The notes: generated by a model not told the origin, from the letters alone. A DNA stretch of 8,463 nucleotides from Nitrospira sp. (GCA_024998705.1 JACOEF010000133.1:1-8463); one strand, 5' to 3'. Counted from the stretch's first letter, positions 1 to 6,957 are shown. Program-made: numbers and translations.

Positions 1-1
1 C

Positions 2-1000
2 GACGATTTGGATCAGGCCTTTAAGCAGGCCCAGGGCCAACTTCGCAATCTGCTGCCTACCGGCGGTTTTCGTAATCTCCTCCTCGTCGCCTTCACGGTC
101 TTCCTAATCTGGCAGAGCGCATTTATTGTGGCGCCGGACGAAGAAGGCGTGGTGAAACGTTTCGGGATCCCCGTGCGCGTCGTAGACCCCGGCCCACACA
201 TGAAAATCCCCGTCGTCGAAAGCGTGTTGCAACCGAAGGTGGCCAAACTGCATCGGGTGGAAATCGGCTTTCGAACCGATCGTCAGGCGCGCCAGCAGAT
301 GGTGCCTCAGGAAGCCCTCATGCTGACCGGCGATATGAACATCTTGGCGATTGAATTTATCGTTCAATATAAGATCAAGAGTTCCCGCGAGTATCTGTTC
401 AATGTCGCGGACATCGACGACACGATCGGGAAAGCCGCGGAAGCGTCGATGCGGGAAGTCATCGGCAAGAGCAAGATCGACGAAGCGCTGACGACCGGCA
501 AGGCGCAAATCCAGCACGACACGCAAGAACTGCTGCAGCACATTCTGGATGACTACAAGACCGGCGTGCAGGTGGCCGCGGTCCAGCTACAGGATGTCGA
601 CCCGCCGGAAGCCGTGGCGGCCGCATTCAAAGACGTCACCAACGCCAAGGAAGACCGCGAAAAGTTGATCAACCAGGCCCAGGGCTATCGCAACGACATT
701 ACCCCCAAGGCCAAAGGTGAGGCGGCGCAATTGGTGAACCAGGCCAAAGGGTATGCGCAGGCGCGACTGAATCGATCCCAGGGCGAAGCCAACCGATTCC
801 TCGCAACACTGAAAGAATACAACCAGGCGAAAGACATTATCAGCAAGAGGATCTATATCGAGACCCTGGAAGACGTGCTCCCTCACATCGACAAATTCCT
901 CCTGGATGGCAAAGGAGCGGACCGTACGCTGCCGTACCTACCACTTGATCGCTTCTCCAAGCCGGCCCCATCCAGCTCGACACAGGAGCGCACGCCATGA
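2..1000 (+). CDS. hflK: HflK, SPFH-family modulator of FtsH protease (5' end outside window)
   Basis: HflK and HflC form a large membrane-anchored complex that encloses and restrains the AAA protease FtsH. Seen: one hydrophobic segment near the N-terminus (about residues 24-42 counted from the TTG at position 8, LLLVAFTVFLIWQSAFIVA), then an SPFH/band-7 domain beginning DEEGVVKRFGIPVRVVDPGPH. A helical region rich in Ala, Gln and Glu follows, with two related NQAQGY/NQAKGY segments, and the tail reads LPYLPLDRF. The TTG at 8 is probably not the start. The frame is open to the window edge, and D-D-L-D-Q-A-F resembles the DLDxxF motif that follows the Gly/Pro-rich leader of HflK, so perhaps 30-80 N-terminal residues lie outside. 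The stop TGA overlaps the hflC ATG (ATGA), which suggests translational coupling. Family assignment is firm. Confidence 0.93.
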   Translation, partial: DDLDQAFKQAQGQLRNLLPTGGFRNLLLVAFTVFLIWQSAFIVAPDEEGVVKRFGIPVRVVDPGPHMKIPVVESVLQPKVAKLHRVEIGFRTDRQARQQMVPQEALMLTGDMNILAIEFIVQYKIKSSREYLFNVADIDDTIGKAAEASMREVIGKSKIDEALTTGKAQIQHDTQELLQHILDDYKTGVQVAAVQLQDVDPPEAVAAAFKDVTNAKEDREKLINQAQGYRNDITPKAKGEAAQLVNQAKGYAQARLNRSQGEANRFLATLKEYNQAKDIISKRIYIETLEDVLPHIDKFLLDGKGADRTLPYLPLDRFSKPAPSSSTQERTP

Positions 1001-1857
1001 TCAGACAAGGATTTATGTTGGCATTCGTCGGCATTGTACTCGGGCTGCTCATCCTCGGGGCGTCGCCTTTTTACATCGTCGATGTCACCCAGAATGCCAT
1101 CGTCGTCCAGCTCGGGAAACCGGTCCGGAACGTGACCGAAGGCGGCCTGTACCTCAAAATACCGTTTATCGAAGAAGTCACCTATTTTGACAAACGCCTC
1201 CTCGACTATGATTCGAATGCGCAAGATGTCATTACCCAGGACAAGAAGACTTTGCTGCTGGATAACTTCGCGAAATGGCGCATCACCGATCCATTAAAGG
1301 TATATCAGGCGTTTCAAAGCCAGCGCGGCGCGCTCCAGCGCTTACACGATATTATTTACTCGGAACTGCGCGTCGAATTAGGCCGACACGATCTGGCGGA
1401 AATCGTCTCATCAACCAGGGCACAGCTCATGGCCGTGGTGACCCAACGCGCCAACGAAAAAGCATCAGCCTATGGCATCGAAATTCAGGACGTTCGGATT
1501 AAACGAGCCGACTTGCCTGAGCAGAATGAAAAGGCCGTGTTCTCGCGCATGCAAGCCGAGCGGGAACGGCAAGCGAAGCAGTATCGTGCGGAAGGCGCGG
1601 AGGAGGCTCAGAAGATCAAGTCTGAAGCCGAGAAAGATCGGGAGATCATCCTTGCAGAGGCCTATCGAGAGTCAGAAGAACTGCGTGGAGGCGGGGATGC
1701 GAAGGCGTTCCGCATCTATGCCGATGCCTATCGCCAGGATCCGCATTTTTTCTAGTTCACCCGTACGATGGAAGCCTATCGTAAGACCCTCAAGGAAAAG
1801 ACCACCATTCTCGTCAGTCCTGATTCAGAATTCTTCCGGTACCTGAAACAACGTTGA
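997..1857 (+). CDS. hflC: HflC, SPFH-family partner of HflK, interrupted by in-frame amber codon
   Basis: HflC is the second subunit of the HflK-HflC complex that regulates FtsH at the inner membrane. Seen: a membrane segment at residues 7-23, then an SPFH domain (IVDVTQNAIVVQLGKPVRNV, GLYLKIPFIEEV) and a charged helical region (KQYRAEGAEEAQKIKSEAEK). The ATG overlaps the hflK stop and has GGAG about 8 nt upstream. The first reading frame stops after 252 residues at TAG 1753-1755, just after DPHFF. The same frame then continues without another stop for 33 codons (FTRTMEAYRKTL, later SPDSEFFRYLKQR) to TGA 1855-1857. This is the normal HflC C-terminus; E. coli HflC has the comparable DPDFYAFIRSLRAY and SPDSDFFRYM. 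Full length would be 286 codons including the amber, normal for the family. If TAG terminates, the product lacks its C-terminal tail. It could be a recent nonsense allele, a sequence error or a readthrough gene. Confidence 0.9.
1753..1755 (+). other. In-frame TAG inside hflC
   Basis: The amber codon sits between DPHFF and FTRTMEAYRK in the hflC frame. Homology to HflC is continuous on both sides and no frameshift is needed, so the simplest description is one sense codon replaced by TAG. Single-step precursors include CAG (Gln) and TGG (Trp) by transition, and AAG, GAG, TTG, TCG or TAC/TAT by transversion. No readthrough motif or SECIS-like structure was recognised around it. An ATG at 1768-1770 could in principle restart a 29-residue peptide, but no SD precedes it. 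Confidence 0.9.
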
Positions 1858-1864
1858 GGCGTAG

Positions 1865-3547
1865 CTAGGCCAGGCCCACAATTTGACCCGATTGCGGATC
1901 GACATCGATTCGTTCCCCCGCCGGCTTCTTCGGCAATCCCGGCATCAACTGAATGCCTGAACAGACCGCAGTAAGAAACCCGGCCCCGGCCAGAATCCGC
2001 AGTTCCTGAATCGGCACCGTAAACCCGGAGGGCCGCCCCTTGAGCGCCGGATCATGGGAGAGTGACAACGGCGTCTTCGCCATACAAATGGGAAGCTGAT
2101 CGAATCCCAATTGTGTCGCAAGCGTCACGTCCCGTTCCGCCTGGGGAGAAAACGACACGCCGGCGGCGCCATAGATCCTGGTGGCAATCGTCTCGATCTT
2201 CTGTTTGATGGGCGAGGTCACATCATAGAGATGGCTGAATTGCGCGCCTTGCGCAGCAACCTTGACGACCGCCCTGGCCAGCTCCTCGGCTCCTCGCCCG
2301 CCATCAGACCAGTGGGTCGACACCGCCGCCGCCGAGGCACCTGCCGCCAATGCGCGTTCGCACACCCAGCGTAATTCATCGGACGAATCATCCTTGAACG
2401 CGTTCACCGCAACCACCACCGGCACGCCATGCGCTCGGACGTTGGCAATATGCTGTTCGAGGTTGGCAAATCCTTGCTCCAGCGCCGCTTGGTTCGGTCC
2501 CGTCACGCCGGACGGCAAGGGGGATCCTGATTTCACGATTCCCCCTCCGCCATGAAGTTTGAGTGCGCGCAACGTCGCCACCACCACCCCCGCATCCGGG
2601 CGAAGGCCGGAGGTGCGACACTTAATATTGAAGAACTTTTCAGCACCTAAATCACTCCCGAATCCGGCTTCGGTCACCACATACTCTGCGCAACGTAACG
2701 CCAACCGATCAGAGACGATCGAGCAATTCCCATGGGCGATATTACCGAATGGCCCGGCATGAACGAATGCCGGTGTCCCTTCCAACGTCTGCACCAAATT
2801 CGGCAGTAACGCATCCTTCAACAACACGGCCATAGAGCCAGCGCAGCCGAACTCTTCAGCACGAACCATCTCCCCGCCCTGTCTCAGGCCGACAAGAATT
2901 CGGCCCAGACGCGTTCGAAGATCTGCATGGTCGCTCGCCAAGGCCAGCACGGCCATGATTTCCGACGCCTCGGTAATGACAAATGTCCCTGAGCGATGCC
3001 CGGTTTCCGCTCCCAAGGTGATGTCCCGAAGTGCCCGGTCACTTACCCCGAGCGCACGAGGCCATTTGATTCCTTGCGGATCGACCTTAAGCGTATTTCC
3101 GTGAAAAAGATGGTTGTCGACAAATGCGGAGAGGAGATTGTGGCTCGCAGAAACGGCATGTGCATCGCCGGTGAAATGCAAATTGATCTCTTCCATGGGG
3201 TGAACCTGAGCACGGCCGCCTCCGGTGCCTCCCCCTTTGATTCCAAACACAGGACCCAAAGAGGGCTGCCTCAGCGTCACAACAGCCCGATGACCCAAAC
3301 GGCACAAGCCCATGCTCAACCCAATGGATGTGGTCGTCTTTCCCTCACCAAGCGGCGTCGGATTGACGGCAGTGACCAGGATATACCGCCCCTGCGGTCT
3401 GTTCTGAATTCGCTCACTCAACGTGGAGGCGATCTTCGCCTTGTATCGCCCCAATGGGATCAGGTCATCAGAGTGAAGCCCCAAAGACTGCGCGACTTCA
3501 AAAATATGTTTGTGCGTGACAGAACGAGCAATCTCCAGGTCAGTCAT
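1865..3547 (-). CDS. fhs: Formate--tetrahydrofolate ligase
   Basis: This enzyme makes 10-formyl-THF from formate, THF and ATP in the cytoplasm, feeding C1 units to purine, fMet and serine/glycine metabolism. The product has 560 residues, the usual length for bacterial monofunctional FTHFS. Seen: an ATP-binding P-loop TPLGEGKTTT at 64-73, the family signature HPMEEINLHFTGD around 116-128, FVHAGPFGNIAHGNCS at 261-276, the second signature VATLRALKLHGGGG at 323-336, and the C-terminal GQIVGLA, which is a natural end for the family. The stop is TAG. The ATG is preceded by GGGAG at 5-nt spacing (3553-3557), which supports this start. It is convergent with hflC, with 7 nt between stops. No other folate gene (folD, glyA, gcv) lies in the window, so it appears to be a stand-alone unit with its own promoter. 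Assignment is very secure. Confidence 0.97.
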   Translation of the reverse strand: MTDLEIARSVTHKHIFEVAQSLGLHSDDLIPLGRYKAKIASTLSERIQNRPQGRYILVTAVNPTPLGEGKTTTSIGLSMGLCRLGHRAVVTLRQPSLGPVFGIKGGGTGGGRAQVHPMEEINLHFTGDAHAVSASHNLLSAFVDNHLFHGNTLKVDPQGIKWPRALGVSDRALRDITLGAETGHRSGTFVITEASEIMAVLALASDHADLRTRLGRILVGLRQGGEMVRAEEFGCAGSMAVLLKDALLPNLVQTLEGTPAFVHAGPFGNIAHGNCSIVSDRLALRCAEYVVTEAGFGSDLGAEKFFNIKCRTSGLRPDAGVVVATLRALKLHGGGGIVKSGSPLPSGVTGPNQAALEQGFANLEQHIANVRAHGVPVVVAVNAFKDDSSDELRWVCERALAAGASAAAVSTHWSDGGRGAEELARAVVKVAAQGAQFSHLYDVTSPIKQKIETIATRIYGAAGVSFSPQAERDVTLATQLGFDQLPICMAKTPLSLSHDPALKGRPSGFTVPIQELRILAGAGFLTAVCSGIQLMPGLPKKPAGERIDVDPQSGQIVGLA

Positions 3548-3588
3548 GCCATCTCCCTCGTGAGAGCAAGAATTTCAAGAAAGCGCGG

Positions 3589-3597
3589 AGTATAGCA
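3589..3597 (-). promoter_or_regulatory. Extended -10 promoter for fhs
   Basis: On the minus strand the sequence reads TGCTATACT: a TATACT -10 box (5 of 6 to consensus) with the TGn extension. The region 17 bp upstream (CGGCAT) is a poor -35, which is typical of extended -10 promoters. A start about 7 nt downstream would give a leader of roughly 35 nt before the fhs ATG, including its GGGAG ribosome site. This is inferred from sequence only. Confidence 0.5.
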
Positions 3598-3619
3598 CGG
3601 CACTCGCCCAGATGCCGGG

Positions 3620-3669
3620 CCACAGGGTCCACAGTGAGGAATTGTAGAACGGGCAGTGACGGGTGACGG
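3620..3669. repeat. Short direct repeats upstream of fhs promoter
   Basis: The 203-nt gap between fhs and the M23 gene holds two short perfect direct repeats. CCACAG occurs at 3620-3625 and 3629-3634, and GTGACGG occurs in tandem at 3656-3662 and 3663-3669. They lie upstream of the fhs -10 box and could be protein-binding sites, but repeats this short can arise by chance. No terminator for the M23 gene was recognised in this gap. Confidence 0.3.
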
Positions 3670-3750
3670 GAGCCAATCGTGGAGTCACTCGAAGGGAAGG
3701 GAGATGAATGCAATCAATTCATTCGAAGAACGAAGGGAATAGGGGGATGA

Positions 3751-4770
3751 CTAGTCGAGAATAAACTTGGTCGGATCCAGAGCTTGACCGTTCTTCTTCA
3801 CCATATAATGGAGGTGTGGGCCTGTTGAAAGACCGGTGCTACCAACTAACGCCACAACATCGCCCCGCTTCACCCGCTGGCCTTCCTTCACCAACGCCTT
3901 GGCCAGGTGTCCGTACACTGTCTCAATGCCATATCCGTGGTCCAGCTTGACCATATTACCCATTTTTGAATCAAACGCGACCGTAATAACACGTCCGAGC
4001 GCCGGAGCCTGTACCGGGGAATTCGCCTGCGCTCCGATATCAAGACCATCGTGCCAGGCCGGCTTCTCAGTGAAGGGCGACACCCGAGGCCCAAACGCCG
4101 AAGTGACCCACCCGCGTACAGGCCAAATGGACGGAGTTGATGCCCATTGAGTCGAACGCTGCTCGGCAACTTGCGTCAGGCTTTCGAGGGCCTCCTCCTG
4201 CTGCTTCGCCTCCCGCACAAGAGCATCCAGGCTTTCGCGAACCTGTTGGGTGACCTCTTCGATGCTTTCCGTAGTGAAATCAACCTCAGACTGGTTGACA
4301 TCACGCGCATCAGAAACCTGCTGCCGCGGTTCCACTGCGCCGGTAGTCGATCCGGCACCCTGGATACCGGTCTTCCCGTCAGGCAAGGGGCCATCTTCAC
4401 CGCCACGCCCATTGGCCAGATCCCCAGTCGGCTTGGTCGCATCAATTCCCAACATGACCCGGAGCCGTTGATTCACCTCGCCCATGGTCGAAAGACGCTT
4501 TTTGAGATCATCAATTGCGGCGGAAAAGGCCGCAGTCTGCTCACGCGCACCCATTGCCTCAGCCCGGAACGCCGACAGCTGCCATACTTCTCCGGTCCGA
4601 ATCACATAATGAGAGACAACGAGCAGATCCGCCACGATAAGGATCGCGGCCAGGATCAGAAGCTTACGCACGAACTTCCGTGGAAAACTAAACCGCAGGG
4701 GCTTGGAGGATGACCCCCGAAACACCACAACGGTATAGGCATCACTTGTTTCGGCTGTTTGCTGGCTCAT
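3751..4770 (-). CDS. Membrane-anchored M23 (LytM-type) peptidase
   Basis: Probable zinc endopeptidase that cuts peptidoglycan cross-links from the periplasmic side of the inner membrane. The 339-residue product has a basic cytoplasmic N-terminus (about 1-36), one membrane segment (about 37-57, LLILAAILIVADLLVVSHYV), and two Ala/Glu-rich helical or coiled-coil stretches (about 65-105 and 160-205). Between these is a Gly/Pro-rich linker (112-150). The C-terminal M23 domain covers about 213-339. All family metal and catalytic residues are present: HxxxD at H240/D244, H288 in VYGHL, and HLH at H319/H321, so an active enzyme is expected rather than an EnvC/NlpD-like regulator. The ATG has GGGGAG 8 nt upstream. 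The stop is TAG after FILD. The single-TM, coiled-coil, M23 arrangement is common next to bactofilin or cell-division genes, but none is seen here. Cellular role is inferred. Confidence 0.9.
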   Translation of the reverse strand: MSQQTAETSDAYTVVVFRGSSSKPLRFSFPRKFVRKLLILAAILIVADLLVVSHYVIRTGEVWQLSAFRAEAMGAREQTAAFSAAIDDLKKRLSTMGEVNQRLRVMLGIDATKPTGDLANGRGGEDGPLPDGKTGIQGAGSTTGAVEPRQQVSDARDVNQSEVDFTTESIEEVTQQVRESLDALVREAKQQEEALESLTQVAEQRSTQWASTPSIWPVRGWVTSAFGPRVSPFTEKPAWHDGLDIGAQANSPVQAPALGRVITVAFDSKMGNMVKLDHGYGIETVYGHLAKALVKEGQRVKRGDVVALVGSTGLSTGPHLHYMVKKNGQALDPTKFILD

Positions 4771-4823
4771 AGGACGCTCTCCCCTTCACGGATTCAACCA
4801 AGAATTCAGCGACCGTCTGTTGC

Positions 4824-4852
4824 AGTGTACTGATCTCAGACGCGCTGGTCAA
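4824..4852 (-). promoter_or_regulatory. Sigma-70-type promoter for the M23 peptidase gene
   Basis: On the minus strand TTGACC (4852-4847, 5 of 6) and TACACT (4829-4824, 4 of 6) are separated by exactly 17 bp. The expected start near 4817 gives a leader of about 47 nt before the ATG at 4770, with the ribosome site inside it. The promoter lies in the 117-nt gap after cutA, so the peptidase gene can be transcribed independently of cutA. Confidence 0.6.
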
Positions 4853-4887
4853 CCCTTAGTTTTACGAATTTAGCTTATTAGAATCAA

Positions 4888-5226
4888 CTACTTATGCGTC
4901 TCGCTCCTGATCCATTCCAAGTAGGGCGCCGCCCCCGCAATGACCGGCAATGCGATGATCTCCGGGGTCGTATAGCTATGATGACGGCGAATCATCGCCT
5001 CGAGCTCCGGGTATCGTGCCAGTGTTGTCTTGATGATCATCAAGCATTCATTTTCGACGTTGATGTCATTTTCCCATCGGAAAATCGATCGAACACCATT
5101 TAGAATACTTGCACAGGCAGCCAGCCTCGATTCCACGATAATCTTTCCGATTTTCTCAGCCTCTTCTGCCGTTCCTGCGGTCACGAAAACCACCAACCCA
5201 GAACCATTCGTTTCCACATCTCCCAC
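4888..5226 (-). CDS. cutA: CutA1 divalent-cation tolerance protein
   Basis: CutA1 is a small, very stable trimeric protein with a PII-like fold, linked to tolerance of copper and other divalent cations; its molecular role is still debated. The 112-residue product has the family blocks in order: LVVFVTA (11-17), RLAACASI (34-41), WENDINVENECLMIIKT (51-67), and HHSYTTPEIIALPV (82-95), followed by YLEWI near the end. The core domain starts near residue 11, so the first ten residues are a non-conserved extension. The proposed start is a GTG (5226-5224). It is the only ATG/GTG between an upstream in-frame TAG (5253-5251) and the next in-frame GTG at codon 4, but no SD sequence precedes it. The stop is TAG after SETHK, a natural end. 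It is divergent from the rhodanese gene. Confidence 0.93.
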   Translation of the reverse strand: MGDVETNGSGLVVFVTAGTAEEAEKIGKIIVESRLAACASILNGVRSIFRWENDINVENECLMIIKTTLARYPELEAMIRRHHSYTTPEIIALPVIAGAAPYLEWIRSETHK

Positions 5227-5302
5227 ATAGCTTAAGCAAATTGCATGCCTCTAAAGAACAGGACTGACATACTATGCTTTATCTATCAATGCCTTACAAC
5301 CT

Positions 5303-5322
5303 ATTTTCACCCATTTTCACCC
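5303..5322. repeat. Perfect 10-bp tandem direct repeat, possible operator for cutA
   Basis: ATTTTCACCC occurs twice back to back (5303-5312 and 5313-5322), reading GGGTGAAAAT twice on the minus strand, the cutA direction. The unit length is about one helical turn, so both copies face the same side of the DNA. Response regulators of the OmpR/PhoB type bind tandem repeats of this spacing just upstream of a weak -35. Here the repeat ends 4 bp upstream of a possible TTGTAA -35 for cutA. The repeat is seen directly; the function is inferred. Confidence 0.5.
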
Positions 5323-5516
5323 CGGATTACGCTCCAAACACTAGGCAGGATTTGGACATTTCGACAAAAAACGACCATTCTCCTGCGGCATTGCCTGCCG
5401 ACCCATTCCCCAGTTCGACCAGCAGATCGGCACCTCTGCTCCATCCCTCTCCTTCGGTCCGAAGACACTACGCCTTGAGGTCCTGCCCTCGGGGTCGCTG
5501 CCGAGCCACACCAGAG

Positions 5517-5545
5517 TTGACACCCCTTTTACAGCTCCTTATGAT
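5517..5545 (+). promoter_or_regulatory. Near-consensus sigma-70 promoter for the rhodanese gene
   Basis: TTGACA (5517-5522, 6 of 6) and TATGAT (5540-5545, 5 of 6) are separated by the ideal 17 bp. Transcription would begin near 5552, giving a leader of about 22 nt that contains GGAGG (5562-5566), 7 nt before the ATG. This is the strongest promoter and ribosome site visible in the window, and it implies high constitutive expression unless repressed. Confidence 0.8.
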
Positions 5546-5573
5546 CCGACCCTATTAGGATGGAGGTGCACCG

Positions 5574-5894
5574 ATGAGTTTCACGATTACCCCTACAGAT
5601 CTTAAAGCAAGGCTGGATAAAGGCGACAAGCTTGTCCTGGTGGATGTCCGGGAGCCATGGGAATACGCCATCGCCAAGTTGGAAGGATCCATCCTGGTCC
5701 CGCTGGCGACCCTGCAGCAGTCCCTGAGCAAACTGGACCGTAACGCCGAGATTATCGCCGTCTGCCACCACGGGATGAGAAGTGCGGACGCGACAGGATT
5801 TCTGTTGCAGCAAGGGTTCGGAAAGGTGAAAAACCTGATCGGAGGTATCGATGCCTGGTCTACGCAAGTAGACTCATCCGTGCCTCGGTATTAG
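5574..5894 (+). CDS. Single-domain rhodanese-like protein
   Basis: Probable cytoplasmic sulfurtransferase or persulfide carrier of the GlpE/PspE single-domain type, 106 residues with no signal peptide. Seen: the N-terminal block LVDVREPWEY (22-31), LEGSILVPLATL (36-47), the active-site loop CHHGMRS with catalytic Cys64 and Arg69, then the domain end LIGGIDAWSTQVD (88-100). The six-residue CxxGxR loop fits sulfur-transferring rhodaneses rather than Cdc25-like phosphatases, which have a longer loop. The start is fixed by GGAGG at 7-nt spacing. The stop is TAG after PRY. Its substrate cannot be inferred from the neighbours; cutA upstream is divergent and the epimerase downstream is convergent, with 9 nt between stops. 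Confidence 0.92.
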   Translation: MSFTITPTDLKARLDKGDKLVLVDVREPWEYAIAKLEGSILVPLATLQQSLSKLDRNAEIIAVCHHGMRSADATGFLLQQGFGKVKNLIGGIDAWSTQVDSSVPRY

Positions 5895-5903
5895 ATCAGG
5901 CGG

Positions 5904-6827
5904 TCAGCCAAGCCCGTCGCGGAAATACTCGACCGTCCGTCGCAGGCCTTCCCGCAAATCGACTTTAGGTTCCCACCCAAGGTCTCGATGGAGCTTTGCG
6001 GAGTCGATGACGCTCCTTGCCTGCTCGCCTCGCTTGGCTGGACCATGCACTTCCTTAAACTCCACCTTCGTTAAATCGACGACGATTTTGAAGAGGTCGT
6101 TGACCGACGTCTCAATCCCCGTGCCAACGTTGTAGACCCCCTCCACTTCGGGGCCCATCGCCATCAGATTCGACTCTACGACGTCCTCGACAAACACAAA
6201 GTCCCGCGTCTGCCGGCCGTTTCCGTTCACCACCGCCTGCTCACCACGCAGCATCTTTTGAATGAAAATGGCGACGACTCCTGCCTCCCCCTCCGGATCC
6301 TGCCGCGGGCCGTACACATTCGCATATCGGAGACTTACGATCTGAATACCACTTAGCCGGTGATAGTAGGACAAGTAATGCTCCCCGCATAACTTGCTGA
6401 TGCCGTATGGGGACAGCGGCTGAGTGATGTGGGTTTCCGGTGCGGGAAATGCCAGCTGCTCGCCATAGATCGCCCCGCCGGATGACGAGAAGATAACCTT
6501 GCGCGCACCGTGCTTGGATGCTTGCTCCAGCACGTTGAGCGTGCCAAGCACATTGACCTGCGCATCGAACATCGGATCTTCGACCGAACGGCGCACGTTC
6601 ATCTGCGCCGCCAGGTGAAACACGACCGACGGCCGTTCATTTCGGAACACCCGCTCCAGCTTGGGATTTTCAATATCAAGTTTGTAGAATTGGGCGGCTT
6701 TGGGGACGTTTTTCCGCTTGCCCGTGACAAGATTATCGACCACCACCACCTCATGCCCCTCCTGGAGCAACCGATCCACGACATGTGACCCGATAAACCC
6801 CGCCCCCCCGGTAACCAAGACTTTCAT
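5904..6827 (-). CDS. NAD-dependent epimerase/dehydratase (UDP-glucose 4-epimerase-like extended SDR)
   Basis: Extended short-chain dehydrogenase acting on nucleotide sugars, most likely a UDP-hexose 4-epimerase feeding cell-surface polysaccharide. With the start chosen here the protein has 307 residues. Seen: the NAD-binding motif TGGAGFIGSH (6-15), the DN acidic turn (31-32), HLAAQ (71-75), the catalytic Ser region SSSGGAIYGE (114-123), catalytic Y141xxxK145 in SPYGISK, the substrate-region motif LRYANVYGPRQ (166-176), and RDFVFVEDVV (208-217). The frame extends 18 codons upstream to a TTG at 6881, but the ATG at 6827 begins directly at the conserved MKVLVTGG and has GAGGAG 4 nt upstream. 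Exact substrate (Glc/Gal, GlcNAc/GalNAc or uronic form) cannot be told from sequence. It may be its own unit, 171 nt downstream of tlyA. Confidence 0.9.
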   Translation of the reverse strand: MKVLVTGGAGFIGSHVVDRLLQEGHEVVVVDNLVTGKRKNVPKAAQFYKLDIENPKLERVFRNERPSVVFHLAAQMNVRRSVEDPMFDAQVNVLGTLNVLEQASKHGARKVIFSSSGGAIYGEQLAFPAPETHITQPLSPYGISKLCGEHYLSYYHRLSGIQIVSLRYANVYGPRQDPEGEAGVVAIFIQKMLRGEQAVVNGNGRQTRDFVFVEDVVESNLMAMGPEVEGVYNVGTGIETSVNDLFKIVVDLTKVEFKEVHGPAKRGEQARSVIDSAKLHRDLGWEPKVDLREGLRRTVEYFRDGLG

Positions 6828-6957
6828 ACGTCTCCTCGCCTCTCCTTCGTCTGCGGATGTGTCGGTTCCCAGACCAAACAATTGATGGTCAGCCTACACC
6901 TTCTGAAGACTTCCGCAAAGTATTTTCGTCTTGCTCTTGGGAAAGCGCCCGCCAACG

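Larger units (their letters stand above)
5229..5573. other. Divergent intergenic region between cutA and the rhodanese gene
   Basis: This 345-nt stretch contains no convincing gene; short plus-strand open frames here have no recognisable protein character. It holds a 10-bp tandem repeat (5303-5322), a near-consensus promoter for the rhodanese gene (5517-5545), and three small inverted repeats. These are CGGCA/TGCCG (5386-5390 and 5396-5400), the 13-nt palindrome CTTCGGTCCGAAG (5452-5464), and CTCGG/CCGAG (5488-5492 and 5501-5505). No convincing -35/-10 pair was found for cutA. TTGTAA (5299-5294) with TAGTAT (19-bp spacer) is the best pair and is weak. Confidence 0.6.

Noticed and set aside
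8..10. TTG at position 8 as the hflK start
   Set aside because: The frame is open to the window edge, and the preceding codons (D-D) with L-D-Q-A-F fit an internal HflK motif, so the true start lies outside the window.
1740..1760. Programmed frameshift in hflC instead of a nonsense codon
   Set aside because: The sequence before and after the TAG is in the same frame; no slip is needed to recover the C-terminus, although a T-run (TTTTTTC) precedes the TAG.
5245..5558. Short plus-strand reading frames in the cutA/rhodanese gap
   Set aside because: No SD, no recognisable protein family, and the frames run through the promoter region of the rhodanese gene.
6828..6881. 18-codon N-terminal extension of the epimerase from a TTG
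   Set aside because: The conserved protein begins exactly at MKVLVTGG with a good SD in front of it; the extension is non-conserved in character.
6872..6890. Inverted repeat GACCA/TGGTC with a 9-nt loop upstream of the epimerase
   Set aside because: Five-base arms are too short to claim an operator or structure without conservation.
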